DNA from: Magicicada septendecula | Taxonomy: Eukaryota > Arthropoda > Insecta > Hemiptera > Cicadidae | Assembly (NCBI GenBank): GCA_034769895.1 | Contig: CM068373.1 | Span: forward strand, 24,507,120-24,571,119 | DNA: 64,000 nt | Reading direction: 5' to 3' | Part shown: positions 45,060-55,620 of the stretch, piece by piece | Layout of the letters: each line of letters opens with the position of its first letter | Numbering within the stretch: the stretch's first letter is position 1 | Made by a program: the position numbers and the translations under genes | Notes under the pieces: generated by a model | What the model saw: the letters and a program-made list of their open reading frames with translations, nothing else | Database searches by the model: none | Told to the model about the DNA's origin: nothing

Positions 45060-47110
45060 CACATCTAAAATAAAAAAGATATTACTTAACAGTTACAAAC
45101 TCACAACCGTAAAGAAATTATACTAGCCGAATAAAATTATTAACTTATCTTGTTACTTGAATTAAGAAGATTTTTATATGCGGGCCAAACTGGTTAGATA
45201 GATTAGCCACAACGAATTTTATGAGTTTTTTTTCTTATCAAAAATATTATCTTAAATATTTCCTTGTTTTCTTGAGACTCTAAATATTTGACCACAAAAC
45301 AATTTCTGAAATTCCTCAATCTTGAACAGAAGTAGAAACAAAATAATGGATACTCGTAAGACATAAAAACATAAGCATTTAACAAGTTCTCCTGAAGACA
45401 TACAGACATAAAGAGTAACTATGTCCTCCCGTGCGTTCAAAAGGGGAAGAGTCACTTTAGATAAAATGGGATCGTCGACACTATTACGACAAATCTCTAC
45501 AAAATAGCGTGGCTTACAAAGCAATTTTGTCTCCCCCCGTTTGCTGTGGTTTCATTTGACAGCATGAGGACGGATCAGGTTTTTTGTGTGTAAGCATTTC
45601 ATATTTTGCTTTATGAAGGACCTAGACTGTGCACAAAAACATTTTTATGGTCACGATATTGTGAAGTTTGTCGGACGTCAACATAAATCTTGCTTGTACG
45701 TAACGTATTATATTACAAACACAATCTCATACCTGGCTTTAAGGAAAATCACACCCATTTGTACTGTTTATGGCAGAAACATAAGACATACAAGTTACAT
45801 ATTTCCAGTCACACATTAGATACAGTCATAATTTTATAAAATTTATTTCACGTTGGCATACGTGTTTTTCTGCTTTTCAAAGAAGGAAATATGATAACAG
45901 AAGACAACGTGAATAGGCAAGAATTATATAGAGTAATGAGGGAATCGGCATAGTTAACAAACTAATAAGATTATTCGAAATGACAATGAAGGATACAAGG
46001 GCAAAGGTTAAAGTGATTAATAGGATGACCAAAAGCTTCAGCTTCAGTAATGGAGTAAAACAGTGTGATGGTCTTTCTGCGGTACTGTTTAATTTGGTGT
46101 TACACAGTGTTATAAAGATGGTCGATAAAAAAGGGACAATATTTACAAAATCTAGCCAAATATTCGGCTATGCGGATGATATTACAATTGTTGCAAGAAA
46201 TGCAAACAAAGTTAGGGAGGTATACGAAGTGATGGAAGTAGTAGCAACAAAAATTGGGCTAACTGTGAATGAGAGCAAGACAAAGTATATGATAATGTCG
46301 AAGTCTGCGGATAGAAGAAAACCTCGTGACCTGGAAATAAATGGGAAGCGCTTTGGAGGCGTGTCAGGCTTTGAATATTTGGGCACTACAGTATCGAATG
46401 TAATGACATAAAAAATGCATTAAATAGAGGATAAGGTATGCAAATAGAGCGTATTTTTCAAATATAAATATATTTAGAAATAAAAATATAAGGAGAGAAA
46501 CCAAGCTAAAAATATATCATTCACTCATAAGACCTAATGTTGCCTATGGCTCAGAGGTGTGGACGATGGCAGTGGAGGATGAAAAAAGTTTAAGAATTTT
46601 TGAACGCAATATCCTACGAAAAATATATGGACCAGTGAGGGAAGGCGAGAATTGGAAAATACGAATTACTTCAGAATTGCAACAACTGATACATGAGAGG
46701 GACCTTGTAAAATTTATCAAGTCACAGAGGACAAGATGGTTGGGGCATGTGGAGAGAATGGAAGAGGATAGAATGAATAAGAGAATGATGCATGGAAGAC
46801 TCTATTGCGGAAGACGAAGGGGACGGCCAAGGATGAGATGGTTGGATGAGGTGTTGAAGGATCTGATGAAGTTGGGAGTTCGAGGATGGAGAGAGAGAGT
46901 GGCGGATAGAGATGACTGGAGGCGGATTGTTGAGAAGGCCGAGGTCCACCAAGGGCTGTAGAGCCGGAGAAGAAGAAGAAGAATACGTGTTTTTCTACCT
47001 GCTGTTTGCATTATATTGCCACGAGTTGCGTGAAATCTGTTACATTTCTTAATTGAATTGCCAAATGTTTCACCATTTACTCTAAGATATAATGTGCAGA
47101 AAATTAAAAA
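45060..47110. repeat. Old dispersed repeat Z, copy 2 (with nested LINE)
   Basis: Left part 45060-45872 and right part 46983-47110 together match 41150-41960 and 63690-64000. The interruption is the LINE at 45873-46982. Shared strings include ACTAGCCGAATAAAATTATT (also near 63750), CAACATAAATCTTGCTTG and TACGTGTTTTTCT. Confidence 0.6.
45873..46982 (+). mobile_element. 5'-truncated LINE with 14-bp target duplication
   Basis: ATACGTGTTTTTCT stands at 45859-45872 and 46983-46996. The first frame (to about 46410) gives NKLIRLFEMTMKDTRAKVKV, RMTKSFSFSNGVKQCDGLSA, FNLVLHSVIK, GYADDITIVARNANKVREVY (YADD box), KIGLTVNESKTKYM and GFEYLGTTVS. After damage around 46410-46550 the C-terminus (46557-46961) is open: RIFERNILRKIYGPVREGEN, RTRWLGHVERMEEDRMNKRM, GRRRGRPRMRWLDEVLKDLM, DDWRRIVEKAEVHQGL and a stop. 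A (GAA)n tail follows. QGDGL reads QCDGL. The enzyme is dead but the copy is fairly young. Confidence 0.9.
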
Positions 47111-48034
47111 TATCACATATTATTAATTGTTAGTTAATATTGTTTATAATATCAATTAATAACACTCGTTTTCCTTCATACAGCCTAGTATTTCGTATTT
47201 AAGACGAGTTGTATCCGTATCAGTCTAACAAATGTAATAGTCGGTTGGCACAGCCTGAAACAAGTAGTAGACCTACATTATTTATTACATATCGTAACCT
47301 AAACACAACGACTTTGCCTACAGAAGTGAGCAACCAAGACGACTTTCAGGTAACTAGTAAGCAACTATTAAGTAGTAACTAGGGAAGTAACTGGTAAGCT
47401 TAGGGATAGCCGTATCTGCCTTCCGTTCACACCGTAAATTTCAAGTATTAAGCCTACGCTACATTTACACAATTTGGCATGGCGTGTAAGATCAGAAAAA
47501 CTACTAACCTACTTAGTTTCTTTTGACACATAATGTGAGAAAATTAGCTACTGTACTATGTTATTAATTAAATTTGTATGAAATGGCGTAAAAACACATA
47601 ATTTATGTAGCTCTAAAATTCTTTTCCAAAGTTACAACATCGGAAAATAGCTAAATTTATAATAGTAGATTTATCGACGCAATGGAATGCATATCCCTGG
47701 ATAAAGGAATTCAAATACAGCGGTCGTCGGTTATTGAGATCACATCGGGGTTTCCTATTTTGATCGGAAGAAGCCGCGAGTGTTTTATCCGACATTCGAT
47801 TCGGCAAAAGCCTGATCGGCAAACGCTTGTCGAAACAGTAGGCGTGTAGGGTACAATACGCATTTAGATACCATACATAAGTGGGCACGCATTTTCGTTA
47901 ACGTGAATCAGTTGTTTTTAACTTTTAATAATATTCCTTTTTCATTTTTATTCGATTTTATTTTTAATGTGAATGAGTACTACACAATTATAACAATGTA
48001 CGTATTATACACGTAATACAGAATGTCGTATTAT
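47111..48034. other. Unassigned DNA
   Basis: 47690-47870 is less AT-rich but gives no known domain. Otherwise AT-rich and empty. Confidence 0.55.
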
Positions 48035-48568
48035 TGATACGACATTACAGAACAATCTACGTGTTTATCGAATGTTCCAGAGGAATCCGGCTGTAATGTC
48101 TGTGCGTACGTGATTTCAACACGCCCTCGCGAGACTTTTATAGACTTCGCCAGGCACGCGCGCACTGTGTCAAGGCCGCAATCCATTGCGCCCTAGTGTC
48201 AGTACGGCTCTAGCTGATGGGTACTGTATGGATGTTTCTGGATTTTCTGCGGGGTATAAATACAAGTACTCAGCAAAGCTCAGTTCTGTTTGAGTTGCGA
48301 ATTATTGTCGGAAATTAATCTGTGCGTTCAAGTGGTTATTAGTGCGGTTCTTAATATTGTGGAAAGTGTTATGTGTTATATAATTGCGCGGGACAATTGT
48401 AATACAATTGTGTTTTATGTTGCCTGTGAACAATTTTTATCTGATTTGTTGTAAAAGAATATCTTGTTTATTTGTGATAATTAAAGCTGGTGATCAGTGA
48501 CTTACTTGGTGTCTTGTACTTATTTTGTTCCCACTGTACCTACGACGATCAAGTAGACCGTCGTCACA
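48035..48568 (+). mobile_element. Solo LTR fossil (gypsy-like family A)
   Basis: Begins TGATACGACATTACAGAAC and ends GACCGTCGTCACA. It contains GGGGTATAAATACAAG (TATA box, about 48251), CAAAGCTCAGTTCTG at the expected start region and TGATAATTAAAGCTGGTGAT (polyadenylation region). Closest in layout to 54485-54983. No internal part. Flanking duplications are not clear. Confidence 0.7.
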
Positions 48569-49267
48569 ATATGTTAACAGTATTCTTAAAGTTTAAATGT
48601 TAAATTTTATTACTTTTTGGGTTATTTGAAAACTATGAAAAAAAACTTTTACTTTTGTTGCTTTAGTTGTGTCTGTGATATTTTTAAATGTCTCTAATTT
48701 CGTAGATACCAGTATTCTTCTTTTCTCTCTGCATACTCCTCCAATACTCTTTAGATAATAATAAAATATTTCCAAAACATATGTTAAAATATTTATCGAC
48801 TATATGTTGGGTTCGTCCCATGCGTCGTCATCGTCCTTGTATGTCCTGAAAACAGATTGCGCGATATAATAGGCCTATATCTGTATTTTAGGTAAGTTGA
48901 AAATTTCAGTCATTGATTTTTAATATAATAATATTAAATTTTTTATTTCGTTTTAAGTGAACACATGTTGTAAACTGAGAAAACCGCTTGGCACTTTAAT
49001 ACTGCACTAGGCAGAACCGGTTGGCACTGAAAGGGCTAAACGGAGTGAAAATACAACACAGGCTTAAGAGCAGAAGGGAGTTGTGTTCTACTTCAGTGCA
49101 GCCAATGTATGATATTTTCGTCTTCTTTCTCAAACATTAGATGATTTCGTTCATTGCAAGTCACTGATCGACTCAACTCCTTTCCATATTATGTCTGATA
49201 TTAAATTAAACTAGCATAGGCCTACTGTTAAGGTTTTTAAGGTTTGTTTGTACACATATCACATGAC
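48569..49267. other. Unassigned DNA
   Basis: At 48880-48897 a pyrimidine-rich run ending in AG directly precedes GTAAGT (see findings). Nothing else. Confidence 0.5.
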
Positions 49268-49282
49268 TCTCTCTCCCTCTCA

Positions 49283-49341
<59 letters not shown>

Positions 49342-49373
49342 ACTCACTCACTCACTCACTCTCTCCCCCCAAT
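49268..49373. repeat. CT / CTCACT microsatellite
   Basis: CTCTCTCC, a C9 run, about 25 CT units, then CACT tetramers. Confidence 0.95.
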
Positions 49374-50058
49374 GACTACTTTACCCAAGTGGACAGTATT
49401 ACCCTCTGGAAGCATGGTTCTAAGAAAATACCACACGTGTACACACCACTTAATTGTAAACATTACATTGGAATGAGTTAACATCTATCTCAAAACTGTG
49501 AACCATGATAATATCCCACTTGAAAATAGGTTTAAAAAAGTTTTGAATATGTGGGCTGAAAAAAAAACCCACACAGAACACACGATTTAAATTCCTGTAA
49601 TGGGATTTATGTTTTGTAACTATATCTCAGGTTTTCTTGTTCAGTATATACCGCATTAAATATGACCCAAGTCTTGTGCAACATGTAAACCGCTGTCACA
49701 TTTATGTAGACACTAAATTGTTCGTCTTCCATGTCTGCTGGCCTTTCACTTTCCACTGGTTGTTCCATTTCTTGTGCAGTAGATTTTCCCTGTTTATCGT
49801 ATTCCTTATTAATCGTATACTAATTTCAAAAATTAGTTTAAAATTAATTGTTCCGAAACACTATTCCAAGCTTTTGCCGTTATGGGCAAACATCTAAAAT
49901 TCACATTTTCTTTGCACTCTGATTCAATATTCCTTCAACGTTGTCTGCAATGTCAATTATTAAATTAATTTATTTGCTTTTTTACCAAGCAGTTGCGTGA
50001 TAGATGTAGTATTCAATGATAAGGACTCCATGAGAATATTTGCAAAAATGCAATTGTG
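49374..50058. other. Unassigned AT-rich DNA
   Basis: Nothing recognised. Confidence 0.6.
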
Positions 50059-50073
50059 AATATGACGTACAAT

Positions 50074-50793
50074 CATCATCATCATCATCATTCCGCTCAA
50101 GGTTTAAACCAAGAATGGTTTGTTCTGGTCTCAAATAGGCAAAGAATACAGGTGGTCACTCCAGCGCTTCCTGGGACGTCCCACACCTCTCCATGCCCTC
50201 GACTTATAGTTCCATAGTTGTTTGGGGATCCGACAGTCATCCATTCGGCAAAGATGTTCCCACCAATTCAGCCGATACTGGGCAATCCTGTCGAGTATAC
50301 TCGTAATATACAGTTCCTGTCGTATATCTGTGTTTCTTCTATGATCATGGAGAGTATAACCTGTCACGTGCCTCAGAAACCTTATTTCAGCCGCTTGGGT
50401 GCGACTGGCCTGGCGTTTCGTTAAAGTCCAATTCTCAAACCCATAAAGAAGTGTGGGAAGAGCCATCACCTTGTATGATTTTAGGCGTGTTCCTTTACTT
50501 CCTGACTTAAAGGTTCGCCTGATGGTTCCGCACATAAAGTTGAACTTAAGCAAATTATGCACCAAGTCGTTGCATGGATTTAAGACACACTGTAGCCCAG
50601 GTATTCAAAACAGCTAACTTGTTCCAGGACAGTGCCATCTTGTATAACAATTTTTGCCCGTACGGAATCAGTTCCACAAGAAACAATCACCTTGGATTTA
50701 ATTGTGAATATCTGCAATCCAGAAACTTTGCAGATTCCATTTAAGAAATGTATACACATCTTCAATCTGTTTTCATAATTGTAGTCATAATTA
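50074..50793 (-). mobile_element. 5'-truncated LINE with 15-16-bp target duplication
   Basis: AATATGACGTACAAT (50059-50073) and AATATGAGACTACAAT (50794-50809) flank it. The minus strand reads YNYENRLKMCIHFLNGICKV, IKSKVIVSCGTDSVRAKIVI, VLEQVSCFEYLGYSVS, a gap with a lesion near 50575, then a 144-codon frame (50565-50131): FNFMCGTIRRTFKSGSKGTR, VMALPTLLYGFENWTLTKRQ, AAEIRFLRHVTGYTLHDHRR, RIAQYRLNWWEHLCRMDDCR and RGVGRPRKRWSDH. A (GAT)n tail closes it. Best copy of its family in the window. Confidence 0.88.
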
Positions 50794-50809
50794 AATATGA
50801 GACTACAAT

Positions 50810-52059
50810 TTCTAAGAGTACTAACACAAATTTAGATTAAAGAAAATAGTATTGTATGTGTTGTTGCTTTTTTAAAATGTGCGTGCTACTCTCGAGTATT
50901 CAAAAATATGTTTTCAATATGTATGTTAGCATTTACTTGAATATAAATTACTACAAGGTATTAAGTATTTTCTAAGTAGTGTAATTTTATGTGTAATTCT
51001 TGGCTTCAATTTAATTTTACAATAGATGTATTAAAATCTATGTTTTCAGTTTGTGTTCCCATAGAGAACTGGAATATATAAAAATTTACTTACTTGGGAA
51101 AAACAGAAAAATTATTGTTATCCTTAAAGTGGATCCTTCATTATTAACTGTGAGCAACATTTCCTAGCAGAAATGATTTTAACCTGTTTGTAGATAACAG
51201 CAAAAAATGTACATTTAAATTATTAATTTATTATTATATTTGTATATTGCTTTAACAGCCTGCGCCAAGTCAAAATTTAATCTTTCACAAAACTGTTAAT
51301 CTGATAATAAAAACTGTTAAAATATATGAATGTTGGTTGCTCTGGACTTATAGAAAGTATTCCATAATTGGTTTAATTGTTTGATCTAATTATTGTATGG
51401 AGATTATGTTCCCATGTAACTAATTTATTTCATCAACATTTATAGTTGTTGAAATTAAATATAATTTTTTTCTCTTGTATATAACTAATGTGTCAATTTC
51501 TACATTAAACGATACAATACATTAAGCTGACTGTGTTATGCTAGTTTTATTAAACGTTATTCAATTTTATACAGTAAAATATTTTTCTAAAACAACTGTG
51601 AAAGGAACAACGGAAAACAGAAATTGTAGCCTTTAAATCGGAGTAATTTTAGATCTGAATATTATCTTGTAAACAACAAAGCAGTTTGTGAAAATAATAA
51701 AAAAGAAAAATCGTTGGAACTTTACAGTACATTAACATAAAAATACCACCTACTTATTGACTGTCATGATTAGATATTTATTCTGAGCGGTGTAATACAA
51801 TGTGTCAACCGTACAGAGGATTGCTGTAAGAGGCTAAACAGAAAGACGTTTTTTATGGTCTAGTTATAACAGCTCATTACTGTGAAACGTTAGTTGTACA
51901 TGAATTGCAGCTGAAAGTTGGAAAAATGTGCTATCACATTAAAACTAAAAAATTTTACGGTCAGTTGAAAGGTTAAAATCTCTCTATTGCACATGAAAAT
52001 GTAGGTAGCGATGGAGGTACAAAACGCTGAACACTTACTATACTTCAATCGTATATCAC
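50810..52059. other. Unassigned AT-rich DNA
   Basis: Nothing recognised. Its right end grades into repeat R1. Confidence 0.6.
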
Positions 52060-52552
52060 TACCCTATTCCAATGGCTATAATTTTCTATATTGCGTTCTA
52101 CTTTGAAAGCATTAAACGGAGAAAGTAAAATACATGAATATAAAATTAGTGAAAAGTACACTACTACACCAAACTCTGAATATCAACCAAATTAATGTAT
52201 TGTTTAAGTTGCAAATAATAATTAACTCATTGAGGTCAAAGTAAAAAGGAAATTGACTCACTTAAAAGTGTTATTCATTTATCGCGTTTTGCTTACAAGT
52301 GTAGCTTAATAACTGGTTGTATTAGTTTATGTAAGGTGATGAAAGAGACTGTAATTCAACCGCCGACAGAGTGTATGGTATGGTAACGGTAACGGTAACA
52401 CGGATAGCGCCTGCAAGCCATAAACTGCCGGAATAATGCTGTGGCACCTACATGCTTATGCATAACCGCAGCATCAGATTAACGGGATTTGTAACGGTTA
52501 ACAGTTTATTGAGTTTTCAGTTTTTTTTCGATACGTTGGAGATTTCCTTTTG

Positions 52553-52960
52553 TTTAGGCGATTTAATTACGGCTAACGCCGCCTCTCGCATCCTACCTTC
52601 CAATGGTGCCGGTCTAAACAGTCCTGTCCTGTAAGTCTTCTTGCATTCATTGCGTCTTCGACGTCCATTTTCCATGAATGTTCAGATCTTCCTTTTTTCT
52701 TCTAGAGGGTGGAGTTCGTTCCCATACCTTCCTTGGCCATCTCTCATCCGAAATTCCTTTTAGGTGTCCAAACCAATTCAGTCTTCTTGCTTCTATTGTT
52801 TCTATAATGTCATGGTCGATTCCCATCGCTTGTCTTAGCTCTACAGTAATACATCTCCATAGCTCTTATTATGTATTTATCCATTTTATTAATTTCCCAC
52901 AGTTTTGCTCCATGTAGACCTATACTTTCGACTATAGACCTTTAAATTTTAAAATTACTC
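52553..52960 (-). mobile_element. Decayed LINE 3' end
   Basis: The minus strand gives ETIEARRLNWFGHLKGISDE, RWPRKVWERTPPSRRKKEDL and then, with breaks, a MQERDLQDR-like block and a terminal GCERRR-like block near 52580. This is the RRL.W.GH..RM.DERWP...L.W.P..RRKRGR arrangement of a LINE C-terminus. No clear target duplication. Stops make it non-coding. Confidence 0.7.
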
Positions 52961-53058
52961 AATTTGATCATAATAATTAATTTAATCAAGAAAGTTGTGT
53001 TAGTGGTTGAAATCACAAGCAGAATGATCACTGTTGCACACCACTATATAAAATTATC

Positions 53059-53100
53059 CCGATTAGCGCTTTCAAGCTTCACAGCTCATCGTCAGATCGG
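53059..53100 (-). ncRNA. Hammerhead-ribozyme-like motif, best copy
   Basis: Minus strand, 42 nt in order: CCGAT (stem I), CTGACGA (matches the CUGANGA core), T unpaired, GAGCT/GTGA loop/AGCTT (stem II, five pairs including one G-U), GAA, AGCGCT (three-pair self-complementary stem III), A (cleavage position, H17) and ATCGG (stem I). Every invariant core base of a hammerhead is present; the extra T before stem II is unusual. The palindromic stem III suggests activity as a dimer, as reported for other minimal hammerheads. It is antisense to the neighbouring nuclease frame. Confidence 0.65.
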
Positions 53101-53178
53101 AATTAAACCAAAAAACCTGAAAAAACCCTTCAGTCACATCTCACCCCACCTTACTCACACACAACAAGCTATAATTGA

Positions 53179-53796
53179 ATGTCCCTTCCCCACCCTCAGC
53201 CCTGTCCCACCATCTGGACAGTTACATATTATAACACCAACATAGTGGATAACGTTATGAAAAGGGTTAACACACAAAAAGCTAAAATAGTACCAGAACA
53301 AAAGAATTATGCAGGGTCATTGACATACATAGGTTCACATACTAGAAAAATTATAAAATGTTTTAATGAATACGGAGTAGATATAGCTATTAAAAAATGT
53401 GAAACGGTATTTGATAAGATAAGGAATAAAAATATAGAAAAAATCCCAGTATTACAGAAAAGCGGAATTTATAAATTAAAATGTAGAGACTGCAACAAAG
53501 TGTACCTAGGTGAGACAGGACGAAAATTCGTATGCAGTTTGTCTGACCACAAACGTGGAGAAGGTAATAGAACAACGAATTCGTTATATGCAAGACATTT
53601 CATAGAAGACAACCATAAGTTTGTTAATCCTTTGGAAGACTACGAAATTGTAAAAATAGTAAATAACACAGTTGAAAGGAAGCTTAGGGAGGAGTTAGAA
53701 ATATTGAAAGAAAGAGAAAAAGGGTTAGACAATTTAATTAATACTAAAATTAAATTTGATAATGAAGAAATATTTTATAACATAATTAAGAAGTAA
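53179..53796 (+). CDS. GIY-YIG endonuclease domain of a Penelope-like element (partial polyprotein)
   Basis: A 205-codon open frame. Residues 1-17 come from the left terminal repeat, so the listed Met is probably not a natural start. From about residue 30, NTQKAKIV, LTYIGSHTRKIIKCFNEYG and VDIAIKKCETVFDKIR are the usual Penelope connector. GIYKLKCRDCNKVYLGETG (96-114) is the GIY-YIG pair with a Cys-x2-Cys between the strands, GRKF (114-117), SDHKRGEG (121-128), YARHF (137-141) and EELEIL (171-176, site of the expected catalytic Glu) follow. The position usually held by Arg in the TR(F/Y).EH motif reads Ser (residue 120), so nicking activity is doubtful. The RT half is missing upstream. In the family this domain nicks target DNA for reverse transcription in the nucleus. 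A dead but well-preserved fragment. Confidence 0.85.
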   Translation: MSLPHPQPCPTIWTVTYYNTNIVDNVMKRVNTQKAKIVPEQKNYAGSLTYIGSHTRKIIKCFNEYGVDIAIKKCETVFDKIRNKNIEKIPVLQKSGIYKLKCRDCNKVYLGETGRKFVCSLSDHKRGEGNRTTNSLYARHFIEDNHKFVNPLEDYEIVKIVNNTVERKLREELEILKEREKGLDNLINTKIKFDNEEIFYNIIKK

Positions 53797-53919
53797 ATGA
53801 TAGAGGACAGATAGATAAGATTAAGAATTAAATTGCTTAGGACTAATTACGTGTTTTTAAAATAAGGGTTTGTGACTGGCACACGTGTGTGGATGAGAAA
53901 TACTAGGTTTAAAAGGAAT

Positions 53920-53920
<1 letters not shown>

Positions 53921-53966
<46 letters not shown>
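53921..53966. repeat. (CA)n microsatellite next to right terminal repeat
   Basis: About 23 CA units. A CA/TG run also sits in each arm of the 843-bp element, so a CA run seems to be part of this family. Confidence 0.95.
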
Positions 53967-53967
<1 letters not shown>

Positions 53968-54125
53968 CACTGAAACACAAGGAATTTGCTAGAAAAATAT
54001 GTAACTGTCCAGATGGTGGGACAGGGCTGAGGGTGGGGAAGGGACATTCAATTATAGCTTGTTGTGTGTGAGTAGGGTGGGGTGAGATGTGAGTGAAGGG
54101 TTTTTTCAGGCTTTTTGGTTTAATT

Positions 54126-54167
54126 CCGATCTGACAATGAGCTGTGAAACTTGAAAGCGCTAATCGG
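54126..54167 (+). ncRNA. Hammerhead-ribozyme-like motif, right repeat
   Basis: Inverted counterpart of 53059-53100, sense to the nuclease frame. Stem I (CCGAT, ATCGG), GAA, AGCGCT and the cleavage-site A are kept. The core reads CTGACAA instead of CTGACGA (the invariant G at position 8 is lost) and stem II has one mismatch (AGCT with AACT), so it is predicted inactive. Confidence 0.55.
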
Positions 54168-54484
54168 GAAAATTTTATATAGTGGTGTTCAACAGTGATC
54201 TTTCTGCTTATAATAAATAATGTCATAAACATCTCAAAATCATTACTTTTACCAACAAGAACATTACTCACGACGCCGACTTTACGGCAGGACAAAAATT
54301 ACTGAACTGTTCGCTTTAGAGGAGGTGATCGCTCCAAACTTCCTACTCCGTACCACACAACTAATCCACAGCTAGCTTATAATATTTAAAAAATTTTGGA
54401 AATCGTAAAGTCCTCATATTACCAACATGGCATTTCAATGACTACTCTTTGTTTCTATCTAAACGCCTTGCTCAGGTTAAATAC

Positions 54485-54983
54485 TGTTATGACATTATTG
54501 AACATTCTACTTGTTTCTCGGCTATTCTAGAGGAATCAGCTTTAATATTGTGTGGCTACGTGATTTTTAGCAGGCGTTAACGAAATTGTTCCAGACTCAC
54601 CGATCCGCGCGCGCTGTGTTCAAGGCCACAAGAAATTACGCTCTAGTGTTGACCCGCATTATGGGATTATTTTTTAATATCAGCGGGGTATAAATATGGC
54701 CAGCCATTCAGCGATGCTTAGTTTAGTTTTAGTGACGATTTATTCCAGTGCGGTTTGAAGTATTTTGACGAAGTGTTACGTGTTTTATAATTATGAGGGT
54801 CTCTATTAGTTGACATTTTTATTGCAAGTGAACAATTTTTTCTTCATTTTGTTGTAAGAGGCTATCTTGTTGATTTCAAACTGTTTAATTGTAATAATTA
54901 AAGCTGGTGATTACTGACTTAATCGGTGTCTTGAATTTTGTTTTCCACTGTACCATACGATGATCAAAGAGACCGTCGTAACT
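54485..54983 (+). mobile_element. Solo LTR fossil (gypsy-like family A) inside R1
   Basis: TGTTATGACATTATTGAAC to ACCGTCGTAAC. It carries CTACTTGTTTCTCGGCTAT, GGGGTATAAATATGGCC (TATA box, about 54684), TAATTAAAGCTGGTGATTAC and CCACTGTACCATACGATGAT. It interrupts segment U of repeat R1, copy B. No internal region. Age similar to or younger than the Penelope insertion nearby. Confidence 0.7.
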
Positions 54984-55620
54984 ATAGATTTAGTTTCTCC
55001 CGATTAACTCAGTGTCTGACACCTCAAGTGTATACTTAATAAATCTGATGCGTGAACTTTCAATTTACGTTGGATTTTCTCTTGTACGACTTCATTTTCC
55101 ACGCCTACAAAGGAATGTGCCCTTGGCATAACGCTATAACGTATACCGTTGCTATAACACACAGTCCACAACTTCCATTTGCATTCACTATAGCATACTT
55201 TCTGTTCTATTGTTGAACGTAGTAGATTATTATAAACACACTAGTCTATGTAACGTAATTGAAAGGAATAGGAAGAAGGAAGGATAATTTACATTTAACA
55301 TTATATTTACCTGTATCTGTTTGTTTCCATCCATTCACAAACAGAACCAGACTTTATTCATGTAACATATGTGAAGTTAGTGTCCTTAAAAATGGACAGA
55401 AATAAATGTACGCAAAAGAAACATAGTATGGAGTACGCTATCAAGACAGTGATTCATGTTTGCAAGCTGTCGACACTTCACATTGAGGGAAATACGCGCT
55501 GTCTTATATATTCAGAGCGGCACTTACCAACAGAGAGAATTGTTTGTCGTAAAACACAAGAATACAAGTATCGCTTCCAGCTATTACATTAGTGATGAAG
55601 GATATGAACAAACATAAGAA

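Larger units (their letters stand above)
52982..54209 (+). mobile_element. Penelope-like element with inverted ribozyme-bearing terminal repeats
   Basis: The left repeat (52985-53231) and right repeat (53991-54209) are inverted copies: TTAGTGGTTGAAATCACAAG, TCACTGTTGCACACCACT, TTCCGATCTGAC-type, TCTCACCCCACCTTACTCAC, CTGTCCCACCATCTGGACAG. Between them on the plus strand lies an intact GIY-YIG nuclease frame (53179-53796). ATAATAATTAAT (52970-52981) and ATAATAAATAAT (54210-54221) are a likely target duplication. Penelope-like elements are known for terminal repeats in direct or inverted orientation and for hammerhead motifs in them, which fits what is seen. The RT domain is missing, so this copy cannot move alone. 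Confidence 0.85.
52060..55620. repeat. Old dispersed repeat R1, copy B (heavily interrupted)
   Basis: The left segment 52060-52260 also matches 60300-60500 (AATATCAACCAAATTAATGT). W is at 52325-52550 (GCCTGCAAGCCATAAACTGC), U at 54225-54484 (ACTGAACTGTTCGC, TATTACCAACATGGCATTTC) and Y at 55140-55620 (CAAGCTGTCGACACTTCACA). Insertions at 52553-52960 (LINE), 52982-54209 (Penelope) and 54485-54983 (LTR) split the series that is continuous at 35880-37560. Confidence 0.6.
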
